Assembly: GCF_902833085.1 (NCBI RefSeq)
Contig: NZ_CADFEB010000002.1
Location: forward strand, 372,001-436,000
Direction of reading: 5' to 3'
DNA: 64,000 bases
From: Burkholderia ubonensis
Lineage (GTDB): Bacteria; Pseudomonadota; Gammaproteobacteria; Burkholderiales; Burkholderiaceae
Both the position numbers and the translations under genes were made by a program. Below the pieces are notes generated by a model that worked only from the letters and a program-made list of their open reading frames with translations, ran no database searches and was not told where the DNA came from. Of the stretch, positions 56,039-64,000 are shown in pieces. The stretch's first letter is position 1. The number at the start of each line of letters is the position of its first letter.

Positions 56039-58528
56039 ATGGCCTGTTGTGTCGTTTTGCTGTCCTGCCTTGTCGCAGTGCGTCGGCCGGTCCGGCCCCT
56101 TGTTACGGCCCGTGTCGGGGCCCGTGTTGCGGGCCGTATCGCGACGTGTGCCGCCGCGCTCGGGCTCGTGTTCGGGGTCGGGTTCGCGCAGCCCGCGCCG
56201 GCGGCGACCGTGCCCGGGCTCGCGACGTTCCAGAAGCTGATCGCGCCCGCGGTTGCCGAGGCGCCCGCGTCTGCGGCTTCCGGCGCGGCCGCGTCGGGCG
56301 CCGCGGCGGCTTCCGCACCGTCGCCGGCGAGCGCCGCCGAGATCGCGCAATCGTTCAATTCCGTGATCCGCATGCTCGACAACGATCGGCAGCGGACCGC
56401 GCTCGTGTCGCAACTTAAGGCGTTGCGCGACGTCGCGCAGACCGCGCAGGCGGCTTCCGCCACATCGGCCCCGTCGGCGGCGAACGCCGGCCTGTGGGGC
56501 GCGATCGCGTCCGGGATGGCGTCCGTCGAATCGAGCATGAAGCAGGGCGATTCGCCGCTGCACTACTGGGCGGGGCGCTTCACCGCGGCCGGCAACGAGC
56601 TCTATACGATCGTGAGCGGCCACGGCCCCGAATCGTTCGGCATGACCCTGCTCGATTGCGCGTTGCTGCTGGTCGGCTGGGGGGCGTGCGCGGTCGCGCT
56701 GATTGCCGTGCAGCAGCGGCTCGCCGCGCGCCTGGGCGTGGCCGTCAGGCTGAATCCGAACCCGAGCGCGCACGAGATGCTGATGTTCGCGCTGCGCCGG
56801 GTCGGCCCGTGGATCATCGCGTTCGTGCTCGTGCTGTCGATCGCGCGCAACCTGCCGGAATCGCTCGGCCGCACCGTCGCGCTCGTGATCGCGTATGCGA
56901 TCGTGGCGGGCTCGGTGTTCGCGGCGTTGTGCCTGATCATGTTCGCGCTGTTCAGCGCCGGCCACCGCCGCGCGGCGGGGCGCGTGCTGATCGAGCGATC
57001 GTGGCGCCTGCTGCGCGTGATCGGCGCGTTCGGCGCGCTCGGCGACGCGGCGCTCAACTACGACGTCGCGCATCTGCTCGGCACCAATCTCGCGGGCCTG
57101 ATCGCGACGGTCGCGAACATGATCGCGGCCACGCTGTGCGCGTATTTCGCGCTCGCGTTCCGGCGCCCGGTCGCGCACCTGATCCGCAACCGCAGCTACG
57201 CGCTGCGCACCGGGCATCGCGCGACGACCGAGATGGCCGAATTTGCCGCGTGGATCTGGCCGGTGCCGGTGCTGCTGCTCGCGTTCGCCGCGGTATTCGG
57301 CACGCTGGCGGGCAGCCGCACGTCGTCGAACCTGCTGCAGACGTCGATCGTCACCGCGTTGCTGCTGGTGCTCGCGTTTTTCCTGTCGGCGGTCGTGCTG
57401 CGCGTCACCCGTCCGAACCCCGCGCACCGCCGCGTGCGGCGCAACCAGTCCGCCTACGTGGCGCGGCTCGTGCGCTTCGCCGGCTCGCTGATGACGCTGT
57501 TCATCTGGCTCGGCTACGTCGAGCTGACGTCGCGGCTGTGGGGCATCTCGATCGCGCGCATCGTCGAGCACAGCGTGGCGGCGCGCGGCATCGCGCAGGC
57601 GATGTCCGCGATCGTCATCACGTGGTTCGTGTCGTGGCTCACGTGGATCATCGTCGATACGGCGATCCTCGAGGCGCTCAATTCGGCGGCCGCGCGCCGC
57701 GGCCGCAATCCGAGCGTGCGCGCGCGCACGATGCTGCCGCTCGTGCGCAACGTGGTGTTCGTCACGATCCTCACGATCGCCGCGGTCGTCACCGCGGCGA
57801 ACCTCGGCATCAACGTCACGCCGCTGCTCGCCGGCGCCGGCGTGATCGGCCTCGCGGTCGGCTTCGGCGCTCAGTCGCTCGTGTCCGACCTGATCACCGG
57901 GCTGTTCATCATCGTCGAGGACACGATCTCGGTCGGCGACTGGATCGACGTCGACGGCGGCCACGCGGGCACCGTCGAGCACCTGTCGATCCGCACCGTG
58001 CGGCTGCGCGACGGGCAGGGCGCGCTGCACGCGATTCCGTTCTCGCAGATCAAGATCGTCAAGAACCTGTCGCGCGACTTCGGCTGCGCGGTGTTCGAGG
58101 TGCGCGCGCCGCTGTCCGCCGACGTCGACGAGATCACGCACCTGATCCGCGACGCGGGCGCCGACCTGTGGAGCGACTTCACGGTGCGGCGCCTGATGCT
58201 GGGCGGCGTCGAGGTGTGGGGGCTAGATCGCTTCGAGCCGAACTGGCTGATCTTCAAGGGGCAGATCCGTACGCAGCCGCTGCAGCAGTCGACCGTGATG
58301 CGCGCGTTCAACGCGCGCGTGAAGGCGCGGATGGAGGCGGCAGGCATCGAGATTCCGGTGCCGCAGATGCAGGTGGTGTCGTCGCCGCGCAGCGCGGCGG
58401 CAGACGGGGCGGTCGAAGGGCCGGTCGTCGGGGCGGGCGAGGCCGGGGCGGCCAATGAACCGTTGGCGTCTGCGCCGGCAACGGCGGCGGCAGCGGCGCG
58501 GGCCGCGCGCGACGGCGGCGGCGCGTGA
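56039..58528 (+). CDS. Large MscS-family mechanosensitive channel
   Basis: This inner-membrane channel of about 829 residues has an N-terminal export signal, then a periplasmic domain rich in Ala/Ser (about residues 60-190). Some ten hydrophobic helices follow, then the MscS core: pore helix GAGVIGLAVGFGAQSLVSDL and beta-domain segment VEDTISVGDWIDVDGGHAG at about residues 610-650. The mixed C-terminal vestibule ends in an Ala/Gly-rich tail. It should open under membrane tension to release solutes. The ATG at 56039 is my choice; a TTG at 56000 would add 13 residues. Confidence 0.88.
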   Translation: MACCVVLLSCLVAVRRPVRPLVTARVGARVAGRIATCAAALGLVFGVGFAQPAPAATVPGLATFQKLIAPAVAEAPASAASGAAASGAAAASAPSPASAAEIAQSFNSVIRMLDNDRQRTALVSQLKALRDVAQTAQAASATSAPSAANAGLWGAIASGMASVESSMKQGDSPLHYWAGRFTAAGNELYTIVSGHGPESFGMTLLDCALLLVGWGACAVALIAVQQRLAARLGVAVRLNPNPSAHEMLMFALRRVGPWIIAFVLVLSIARNLPESLGRTVALVIAYAIVAGSVFAALCLIMFALFSAGHRRAAGRVLIERSWRLLRVIGAFGALGDAALNYDVAHLLGTNLAGLIATVANMIAATLCAYFALAFRRPVAHLIRNRSYALRTGHRATTEMAEFAAWIWPVPVLLLAFAAVFGTLAGSRTSSNLLQTSIVTALLLVLAFFLSAVVLRVTRPNPAHRRVRRNQSAYVARLVRFAGSLMTLFIWLGYVELTSRLWGISIARIVEHSVAARGIAQAMSAIVITWFVSWLTWIIVDTAILEALNSAAARRGRNPSVRARTMLPLVRNVVFVTILTIAAVVTAANLGINVTPLLAGAGVIGLAVGFGAQSLVSDLITGLFIIVEDTISVGDWIDVDGGHAGTVEHLSIRTVRLRDGQGALHAIPFSQIKIVKNLSRDFGCAVFEVRAPLSADVDEITHLIRDAGADLWSDFTVRRLMLGGVEVWGLDRFEPNWLIFKGQIRTQPLQQSTVMRAFNARVKARMEAAGIEIPVPQMQVVSSPRSAAADGAVEGPVVGAGEAGAANEPLASAPATAAAAARAARDGGGA

Positions 58529-58660
58529 GCCGCCGCGATTGGCGTGTGACTTCCTCTACGCCCTGACCAGGGTTCGCGCTTACGCGCGCCGCACGCGCAT
58601 GTCGGTATTTATACCGGTCGACGCCGAGAAGCGTTTTTTCATATTGTTCCCCCGAACGAA

Positions 58661-58686
58661 GTATGCATAGAATAAATTTCTATACA
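58661..58686. promoter_or_regulatory. Lrp-type palindrome before the Lrp/AsnC gene
   Basis: The AT-rich inverted repeat TATGCATAGAA-TAAA-TTTCTATACA ends 16 bases before the chosen ATG. Its composition and symmetry fit an Lrp-family site and suggest autoregulation. Confidence 0.5.
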
Positions 58687-58701
58687 CGAGGAACCGGGGA
58701 A

Positions 58702-59169
58702 ATGGATGCCATCGATCGCAAGCTGCTGGAGCTGTTGCAGGCGGATGCCACGCTGCCGATCGCGGAACTTGCGCAGCGCGTGAACCTGTCGCAGACGCCG
58801 TGCTGGAAGCGCGTGCAGCGGCTCAAGGAAACCGGCGCGATCCGCGCGCAGGTCGCGCTGTGCGATCCGCGCAAGCTGGGGGTCGGCACGACGGTGTTCG
58901 TCGCGGTGCGCACGAACCAGCACACCGAGGAATGGGCGCAGCGCTTCACGCAGGCGGTGCGCGACATGCCGGAAGTCGTCGAGGTCTACCGGATGAGCGG
59001 CGAGACCGATTACCTGCTGCGCGTCGTGGTGGCCGACATCGACGACTACGACCGCGTCTACAAGCAGCTGATCCGCTCGGTGCCGCTGTTCGACGTCAGC
59101 TCGTCGTTCGCGATGGAGCAGATCAAGTACTCGACCGCACTGCCGGTGCGCGCGGACGACGGCGCTTAG
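58702..59169 (+). CDS. Lrp/AsnC-family transcriptional regulator
   Basis: The 155-residue protein has an N-terminal helix-turn-helix (MDAIDRKLLELLQADATLPI then LAQRVNLSQTPCWKRVQRL) and the C-terminal RAM ligand domain (residues 65-150; VEVYRMSGETDYLLRVVVAD is the signature). The start at 58702 follows CCGGGGAA and puts the helix-turn-helix at the usual distance; an in-frame ATG 13 codons upstream lies inside the palindrome. No divergent target gene is next to it; the following genes run convergently. Confidence 0.88.
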   Translation: MDAIDRKLLELLQADATLPIAELAQRVNLSQTPCWKRVQRLKETGAIRAQVALCDPRKLGVGTTVFVAVRTNQHTEEWAQRFTQAVRDMPEVVEVYRMSGETDYLLRVVVADIDDYDRVYKQLIRSVPLFDVSSSFAMEQIKYSTALPVRADDGA

Positions 59170-59238
59170 CCGTGCGCGCTGACGGCCGCGCGGGCCGCCG
59201 CGCCCCGTTGCTTCGGCGCGATCGGCGCGATCGGCGCG

Positions 59239-60012
59239 TCAGCAGCCGCGCGCGAGCGCGCGCCGCCGCTCGTCGGCGAGCGTGTCGTCGCGCACGAACG
59301 ACGCGACGAACGCGTCGGCCGGCTCGTGACGCAGCACATACGGCGTGTCCCACTGCGCGAGGCGGCCTTCGTGCATCACGCCGATCCGGTCGCCCAGCGC
59401 GACGGCTTCCGCCTGGTTGTGCGTGACGACGATCGCCGTGTGGCCGGTTTCCTTCAGGATGTCGCGCACCTCGAACGCGAGCCGTTCGCGGGTATCCACG
59501 TCGAGGTTCGAGAACGGCTCGTCGAGCAGCAGCAGTTCCGGCGACGGCGCGAGCGCGCGGGCGAGCGCGACGCGCTGCTGCTGGCCGCCGGACAACTCGT
59601 GCGGATACGCGGCGGCGGCGTGAGCGAGGCCGACGAGTTCGAGCATCTGCGCGACGCGCGCACGCCGCGCGGCCTTCGGCTGCCGCCGCAGCCCGAAACC
59701 GACGTTGTCCGCGGCGCTCAGGTGCGGGAACAGCGCGTAATCCTGGAACATCATGCCGATGCGCCGCCGCTCGGGCGGCACGTCGAGCGTCGGCGTCGCA
59801 ATGGGCGCGCCGTCCAGCAGGATGCGGCCCGCGCGCACCGGCTCGAAGCCGGCGATCGCGCGCAGCACGGTCGTCTTGCCGCAGCCGGACGCGCCGAGCA
59901 GGCAGCCGATGTCGCCGCGGGCCAGCGCGAGGCTCAGCCCGTCGACCACCGTGCGGGGGCCGTGCGGTGTGTCGTAGGCGAGGGTGAGGGCGTCGAGTTC
60001 GAGCAGGTTCAC
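59239..60012 (-). CDS. Ferric iron-type ABC transporter ATP-binding protein (FbpC-like)
   Basis: The 257-residue ATPase has Walker A GASGCGKTT, the Q-loop MMFQDYALFPHL, the signature [15 protein letters not shown], Walker B LLLLDEPFSNLD and the H-loop VVTHNQAEAVALGD. It is about 90 residues shorter than classical FbpC because the C-terminal TOBE regulatory domain is missing, so feedback control through that domain should be absent. It is the third gene of an iron import operon and begins four bases after the permease stop. Confidence 0.9.
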   Translation of the reverse strand: MNLLELDALTLAYDTPHGPRTVVDGLSLALARGDIGCLLGASGCGKTTVLRAIAGFEPVRAGRILLDGAPIATPTLDVPPERRRIGMMFQDYALFPHLSAADNVGFGLRRQPKAARRARVAQMLELVGLAHAAAAYPHELSGGQQQRVALARALAPSPELLLLDEPFSNLDVDTRERLAFEVRDILKETGHTAIVVTHNQAEAVALGDRIGVMHEGRLAQWDTPYVLRHEPADAFVASFVRDDTLADERRRALARGC

Positions 60013-60016
60013 GGTG

Positions 60017-61696
60017 TCAGGCTCCGATCTGGTGGCGGGTGCGGGCGAGCAGGATCACGGGCACGAGCCCGGCGAGCACGATCGCGAGCGCGGCGACCGC
60101 GCCTTCCTCGTAGGTGCCGCGCGCAGCCTCCGCATACAGCCAGGTCGCGAGCGTGTCGAAGTTGAGCGGACGCAGCAGCAGCGTCGCGGGCAGCTCCTTC
60201 ATCGCGTCGACGAACACCAGCAGCGCGCTCGTCGTCAGCGCGGGCCGCAGGAGCGGCAGGTGCACGCGCCGCAGCGTGCCGCCCGCGGTTTCGCCGAGCG
60301 AGCGCGCCGCCTGTTCGAGCGACGGCGGGATGCGTGCGAGGCCGGCTTCGATGCTGCCGGCCGAGATCGCGAGGAAGCGCACGGTGTACGCGATCACGAG
60401 TGCGGCCGCGGACCCCATCAGGATCAGCCCGTCGCGGCCGAGCGCCGCGCCGATCGCGCGGTCGGCGGCCGCGAGCGGCAGCAGCAGGCCGATCGCGAGC
60501 ACCGTGCCCGGCACCGCGTAGCCGAGGCTCGCGATTCGCGCGCCCACGCGCGCCGGACCCGCGCCCGCGCTGTCGCGCTGCGCGCGTGCGGCCCATGCGA
60601 CGATCAGCCCGCAGGCGAGCGTCGCCGCGGTCGCGGCGAGCGCGATCGTCAGCGTGTTGGCGAGCCCCGTCAGCAGCTGCGCAGACACGCCGCCGACGAG
60701 ATGCAGCCGCTTGCCCGTTTCGACCGCGAGATACGCGGCCGGCGCGCCGAAGCCGAGCAGCACCGGCAGCCAGCCGAGCGCGGCGGCGCCCCACGCGGCC
60801 GGGCCGCTCAGGCGGCGCGGCGCGAGCGGGCGCATGCGCCGCCCGTGCGCATAGCGCTGGCGGCGGCGCCCGTAGCGCTCGAGCACGATCATGCCGACGA
60901 CGATCGCGAGCATCGCGAGCGCGATCTGCGCGGCGCCGGCGAGATCCGAGCGCGTGATCCAGGTGGTGTAGACGGACACGGTCAGCGTCTGCACGCCGAG
61001 AAATTCCGATGCGCCGATGTCGTTCAGCGTCTCGAGCAGCGCGAGGCTCACGCCGACCGCGATCGCCGGCCGCGCGAGCGGCACGACGACCCGCCAGAAC
61101 GTCGCGATGCGTCCCGCGCCGAGCGTGCGCGCGGCTTCGAGCAGGCTCGCCGACTGCGTGACGAACATCGCGCGGGTGCTCAGGTACACGTACGGATACA
61201 GCACGAAGCCGAGCACGAAGATCGCGCCGGGCAGCGAGCGCAGGTCGGGCAGGCGGAACTGGCGCGGGCTGTCGAAGCCGAGCAGCCAGCGGATCGCGCC
61301 CTGCACGGGGCCGATCGGGTGCAGCAGGTCGAGATACGCGAACGCGACGATGTAGGTCGGCACCGCGAGCGGCAGCAGCAGCGCCCAGGTCAGCGCGCGG
61401 CGCCCCGGGAAGTCGTACGCGGTGACGAGCCACGCGCAGCCGGTGCCGACCAGCGTGACGATCGCGCCGACGCCCGCGAGCAGCAGCAGCGTGTTCGCGA
61501 GCGCGTGCGGCAGCACGAATTCGGCGAGATGCCGCCAGTGCGCGAGGTCGGCATCGAACGCGGCGCCGACGAGCGTGGCGAGCGGCGCCGCGACCGCCGC
61601 GGCGATCGCGAGCGCCGCGGCGAGCCACACGCCGCCCGTCAGGCGCGGCGTGCGCCGCAAGCGGCGCGCGGGCGCGAGCGGGGCGTCAGTTGTCAA
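60017..61696 (-). CDS. Ferric iron-type ABC transporter permease (FbpB-like)
   Basis: The 559-residue permease is an internal duplication: two sets of about six helices, each with an EAA-type loop (LLEAARTLGAGRIATFWRVV and LEQAARSLGETAGGTLRRVH). This double permease is typical of FbpB/CysTW-like iron transporters, with one chain forming the whole channel. Its first 11 bases overlap the end of the binding-protein gene, and the ATPase gene follows directly, so the three are tightly coupled. Confidence 0.92.
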   Translation of the reverse strand: MTTDAPLAPARRLRRTPRLTGGVWLAAALAIAAAVAAPLATLVGAAFDADLAHWRHLAEFVLPHALANTLLLLAGVGAIVTLVGTGCAWLVTAYDFPGRRALTWALLLPLAVPTYIVAFAYLDLLHPIGPVQGAIRWLLGFDSPRQFRLPDLRSLPGAIFVLGFVLYPYVYLSTRAMFVTQSASLLEAARTLGAGRIATFWRVVVPLARPAIAVGVSLALLETLNDIGASEFLGVQTLTVSVYTTWITRSDLAGAAQIALAMLAIVVGMIVLERYGRRRQRYAHGRRMRPLAPRRLSGPAAWGAAALGWLPVLLGFGAPAAYLAVETGKRLHLVGGVSAQLLTGLANTLTIALAATAATLACGLIVAWAARAQRDSAGAGPARVGARIASLGYAVPGTVLAIGLLLPLAAADRAIGAALGRDGLILMGSAAALVIAYTVRFLAISAGSIEAGLARIPPSLEQAARSLGETAGGTLRRVHLPLLRPALTTSALLVFVDAMKELPATLLLRPLNFDTLATWLYAEAARGTYEEGAVAALAIVLAGLVPVILLARTRHQIGA

Positions 61697-62729
61697 AGCC
61701 GACCTTGTCGACGAGCTGGCTGGCCTGCTTGCGGTACTTCGCGATTTCCGCGAGCGGCAGCGGATCGACCTTCAGCGTGCCGAAGCTCGCGATGACCGGA
61801 TCGAGCTTCACGTTCGCGCGCACCGGATACTCGTAGTTCGCCTGCGCATACAGCGTCTGCGCGTCGGGCGACACGAGGTATTCGAGCAGCTTGACCGCGT
61901 TGGCCTTGTGCGGCGCGTGCTTCGCGACCGCCGCGCCGCTGATGTTGACGTGCGTGCCGCCGCTCTTCTCGTTCGCGAAGGTCGGCCGCACGACCTTGAT
62001 CGCGTCGCCCCACTTGCGTGCGTCGGTGCCCGGCTCGGCGTGCTTCATGTGGCCGACGTAGTACGCGTTCGCGAGGCCGACGTCGCAGATGCCGCCGAGG
62101 ATGTCGCGCGCGACGTCGCGGTCGCCGCCCGTCGCCTTGCGCGCGAGGTTCGCCTTCACGCCGCGCAGCCATTTCTCGGTCGCGGCCTCGCCGTCGTGCG
62201 CGATCATCGCGGCGACGAGCGCCGTGTTGTACGGGTGCTGGCCCGAGCGGATGCAGACCTTGCCTTTCCACTTCGGATCGGCGAGATCCTCGTAGCGGAA
62301 CGCGTCGACCTTCAGGTCCTTCTCGACGTACAGCACGCGGTCGCGCAGCGACAGCGCATACCAGTCGCCCTGCGCGCCGCGCAGGTTCGCGGGAATCGCG
62401 TCGTCGAGCGCCTTCGAGCGCACCGGCTGCGTGAGCCCGCCGTCGACGAGGTCGAGCAGGTTGCCGACGTCGACCGTCATCAGCACGTCAGCCGGCGACT
62501 GGCCGCCTTCCGCCTTCACGCGCTCGAGCAGGCCGTCCTTCACGAACACCGTGTTGACCTTGATGCCGCTCTGCTTCGTGAACGCGTCGATCAGCGGCTG
62601 GATCAGCTTCGGCTCGCGGGTGGTGTACAGGCTGACTTCCTCGGCGGCGTGGGCGAGCGGCGCGAACGCGGCGGCGGCGAAGGCGACGGCGCCGACGAGC
62701 GGAAGCAGGCGGGTGCGCGAGTGCGACAT
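61686..62729 (-). CDS. Ferric iron-binding periplasmic protein (FbpA/FutA-like)
   Basis: The 347-residue protein has a Sec signal ending FAPLAHA and a mature start EEVSLYTTREPKLIQPLID, as in FbpA/FutA1. The adjacent tyrosines that hold Fe(III) are seen in ANAYYVGHM; VYTTREP-like and IRSGQHPYN segments line the cleft. GGAG lies six bases before the ATG at 62729. It heads the operon, and a possible Fur box lies about 100 bases upstream. It would deliver ferric iron to the permease in the inner membrane. Confidence 0.93.
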   Translation of the reverse strand: MSHSRTRLLPLVGAVAFAAAAFAPLAHAAEEVSLYTTREPKLIQPLIDAFTKQSGIKVNTVFVKDGLLERVKAEGGQSPADVLMTVDVGNLLDLVDGGLTQPVRSKALDDAIPANLRGAQGDWYALSLRDRVLYVEKDLKVDAFRYEDLADPKWKGKVCIRSGQHPYNTALVAAMIAHDGEAATEKWLRGVKANLARKATGGDRDVARDILGGICDVGLANAYYVGHMKHAEPGTDARKWGDAIKVVRPTFANEKSGGTHVNISGAAVAKHAPHKANAVKLLEYLVSPDAQTLYAQANYEYPVRANVKLDPVIASFGTLKVDPLPLAEIAKYRKQASQLVDKVGFDN

Positions 62730-62831
62730 GGGAGCTCCGTGAGGCAGGCGGACGAAGAGGGCGCGCCGGGCCGCGCCTGCCGTTCGATCGGCCCGGAACA
62801 TTACAGAATGAAAGACTCCGGATTCTAGATC

Positions 62832-62849
62832 GAAATGGGAACGATTATC
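62832..62849 (-). promoter_or_regulatory. Possible Fur box upstream of the iron transporter
   Basis: On the minus strand, GATAATCGTTCCCATTTC resembles the Fur consensus: the GATAAT-x-xTT-x3-ATT framework is kept but the second half is imperfect. Its place, 103-120 bases before the start of an iron-uptake operon, adds weight. Confidence 0.45.
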
Positions 62850-62981
62850 AAATGAAAGCTTGAGCGGGTGCGGAGAAGGGCGGGCGGCGGGAGGGCGGCG
62901 GGAGTGGGGAAATGCGCGGCAACGCGCACGCAAGCGCGTAGAATGCCCGCTTCGATGAATTTGACGGAGCCGGGCCGGACT

Positions 62982-63146
62982 ATGAACGATCAGCGCAAGA
63001 AGAACCCTGTACGCAATGTGAGCATCCTGATCGTCGTGGCCGTGCTGCTCGTGATCGGCACGATCCTCTATAACGCGATCTCGGAGAAGCGCGCGTACGA
63101 CGACGCGCACCCGGCCGTCGCGTCGAGCGCATCTGCCGCGCACTGA
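62982..63146 (+). CDS. Small single-span membrane protein
   Basis: The 54-residue protein begins MNDQRKKNPVRN, a basic cytoplasmic tail. One clear transmembrane helix follows (VSILIVVAVLLVIGTILYNA, residues 13-32), then a polar Ala/Ser tail. No family is recognised. A weak GGAG lies 11-14 bases upstream; an in-frame ATG nine codons earlier is possible. It is divergent from the iron operon and convergent with the permease gene. Confidence 0.6.
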   Translation: MNDQRKKNPVRNVSILIVVAVLLVIGTILYNAISEKRAYDDAHPAVASSASAAH

Positions 63147-63213
63147 CGCCGCGCGCGGACGCCCGCCGAAGCGGGGTGCCGCGCGTATGCGTCAACCGTG
63201 CATCAACCGCGCG

Positions 63214-64000
63214 TCAACGTGACGCAGCGGCGAATTTCGGCCGGAGCCGCGTGAAGAAGACCGCCGCGAGCAGCACGAGCCAGGCGGCGCCGACATACAA
63301 CGCGATGCGGGTGTCGTCGAACCAGCCGAGCATCGCGATCACGAAGCCCATGAACGCGATCGTCAGCGCCGGCGCGACGGGCCACAGCGGCACCTTGAAC
63401 TTCAGCGCCGCGACTTCCGCGGCCGACAGGCGCCGCCGCATCGCGACCTGCGACAGCAGGATCATCAGCCACACCCAAACGGTCGCGAACGTCGCGATCG
63501 CCGCGACCATCAGGAACACGTCCTTCGGCATCAGGTAGTTGAGCAGCACGCCGACGAGCAGCGCGCCGGCCATCACGAGCACCGTGACCCACGGCACCCC
63601 GTGCCGCGACGTCTTCGTCAGCACGCGCGGCGCCTGGCCCTGCCGCGCCATCCCGAACATCATGCGGCCCGCGCCGAAGATGTCGCTGTTGATCGCCGAG
63701 ATCGCCGCGCTGATCACGACGAGGTTGAGGATCGTCGCCGCGGATTTCACGCCGAGCGCGGAGAAGATCTGCACGAACGGGCTGCCGTCGTTGCCGACGC
63801 TCGTCCACGGGCTGATCGACATCAGCACGACCATCGTCAGCACGTAGAACAGCAGGATCCGCGCCGGCACCGCGTTGATCGCGCGCGGGATCACGCGCTC
63901 CGGGTCCTTCGCCTCGCCGGCGCTCATCCCGATCACCTCGATGCCGCCGTACGCGAAGATCACGACCGACAGCGACGCGACGAGCCCGCCGATCCCGTTC
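63214..64000 (-). CDS. APC-family amino acid permease, C-terminal part (5' end outside window)
   Basis: About 262 residues are present, and the frame runs through the right edge. Motifs of the amino acid transporter group that includes AnsP, ProY and GabP are seen: [28 protein letters not shown], written here only as a family region at the window's right end, and [20 protein letters not shown]. Seven hydrophobic helices lie in the visible part. It imports an amino acid by proton symport; the substrate cannot be set from this half. Confidence 0.88.
   Translation of the reverse strand, partial: NGIGGLVASLSVVIFAYGGIEVIGMSAGEAKDPERVIPRAINAVPARILLFYVLTMVVLMSISPWTSVGNDGSPFVQIFSALGVKSAATILNLVVISAAISAINSDIFGAGRMMFGMARQGQAPRVLTKTSRHGVPWVTVLVMAGALLVGVLLNYLMPKDVFLMVAAIATFATVWVWLMILLSQVAMRRRLSAAEVAALKFKVPLWPVAPALTIAFMGFVIAMLGWFDDTRIALYVGAAWLVLLAAVFFTRLRPKFAAASR

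Overview
The window is high-GC, densely coded DNA with strong third-position G/C bias. Its gene content points to the betaproteobacterial genus Burkholderia, most likely the cepacia complex: a hopanoid hpnI-hpnJ-hpnK-hpnL block, a complete arginine succinyltransferase (AST) pathway with the two-subunit AruF/AruG enzyme, an MdtABC-type RND pump, a Tat-exported phospholipase C and a PhoX phosphatase. The genus call is inference from gene families and order; no rRNA or other marker is present. I saw no tRNA, rRNA, CRISPR array, prophage or transposase gene.

Layout. 1-5.3 kb: the 3' end of otsA, an ABC exporter, a GT4 glycosyltransferase and an unrecognised membrane protein. 5.4-9.1 kb: glucarate dehydratase with a divergent FadR-type GntR regulator, then an orphan branched-chain-amino-acid-type binding protein. 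9.4-15.0 kb: phospholipase C, pyridoxal kinase, an alpha/beta hydrolase and a luciferase-like oxidoreductase. 15.7-20.9 kb: hopanoid head-group genes hpnIJKL and a BamE-like lipoprotein. 21.2-33.6 kb: a unit for arginine uptake and breakdown, made of hisQMP-like ABC genes, an ArgR-like AraC regulator, astC-aruF-aruG-astD-astB-astE and an ArgT-like binding protein. A 668-bp near-perfect inverted-repeat element sits between the regulator and astC.

33.7-40.6 kb: an EAL/HDOD signalling pair, a secreted peroxiredoxin, an SDR-fold protein, a NYN-LOTUS protein with a repetitive charged tail, and a VOC protein. 40.8-49.6 kb: an RND efflux operon (adaptor plus two pumps) and an IclR regulator. 49.8-49.95 kb: a probable unannotated small RNA gene with its own promoter and tandem terminators. 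50.1-54.0 kb: PhoX, an Amt ammonium transporter and a small membrane protein. 54.2-58.5 kb: an alanine-rich lipoprotein, an Rrf2 regulator with a matching operator in front of an NAD(P)-binding oxidoreductase, and a large MscS-type channel. 58.7-64 kb: an Lrp/AsnC regulator, an FbpABC-type ferric iron importer behind a possible Fur box, a 54-residue membrane protein and the 3' part of an amino acid permease.

Most genes are ordinary core or accessory metabolism. The signals that ordinary gene calling would miss are regulatory or structural: the small RNA locus, the giant palindrome, three sets of paired operators (GntR, Rrf2, ArgR-like), and a strong terminator inside the hopanoid gene block.
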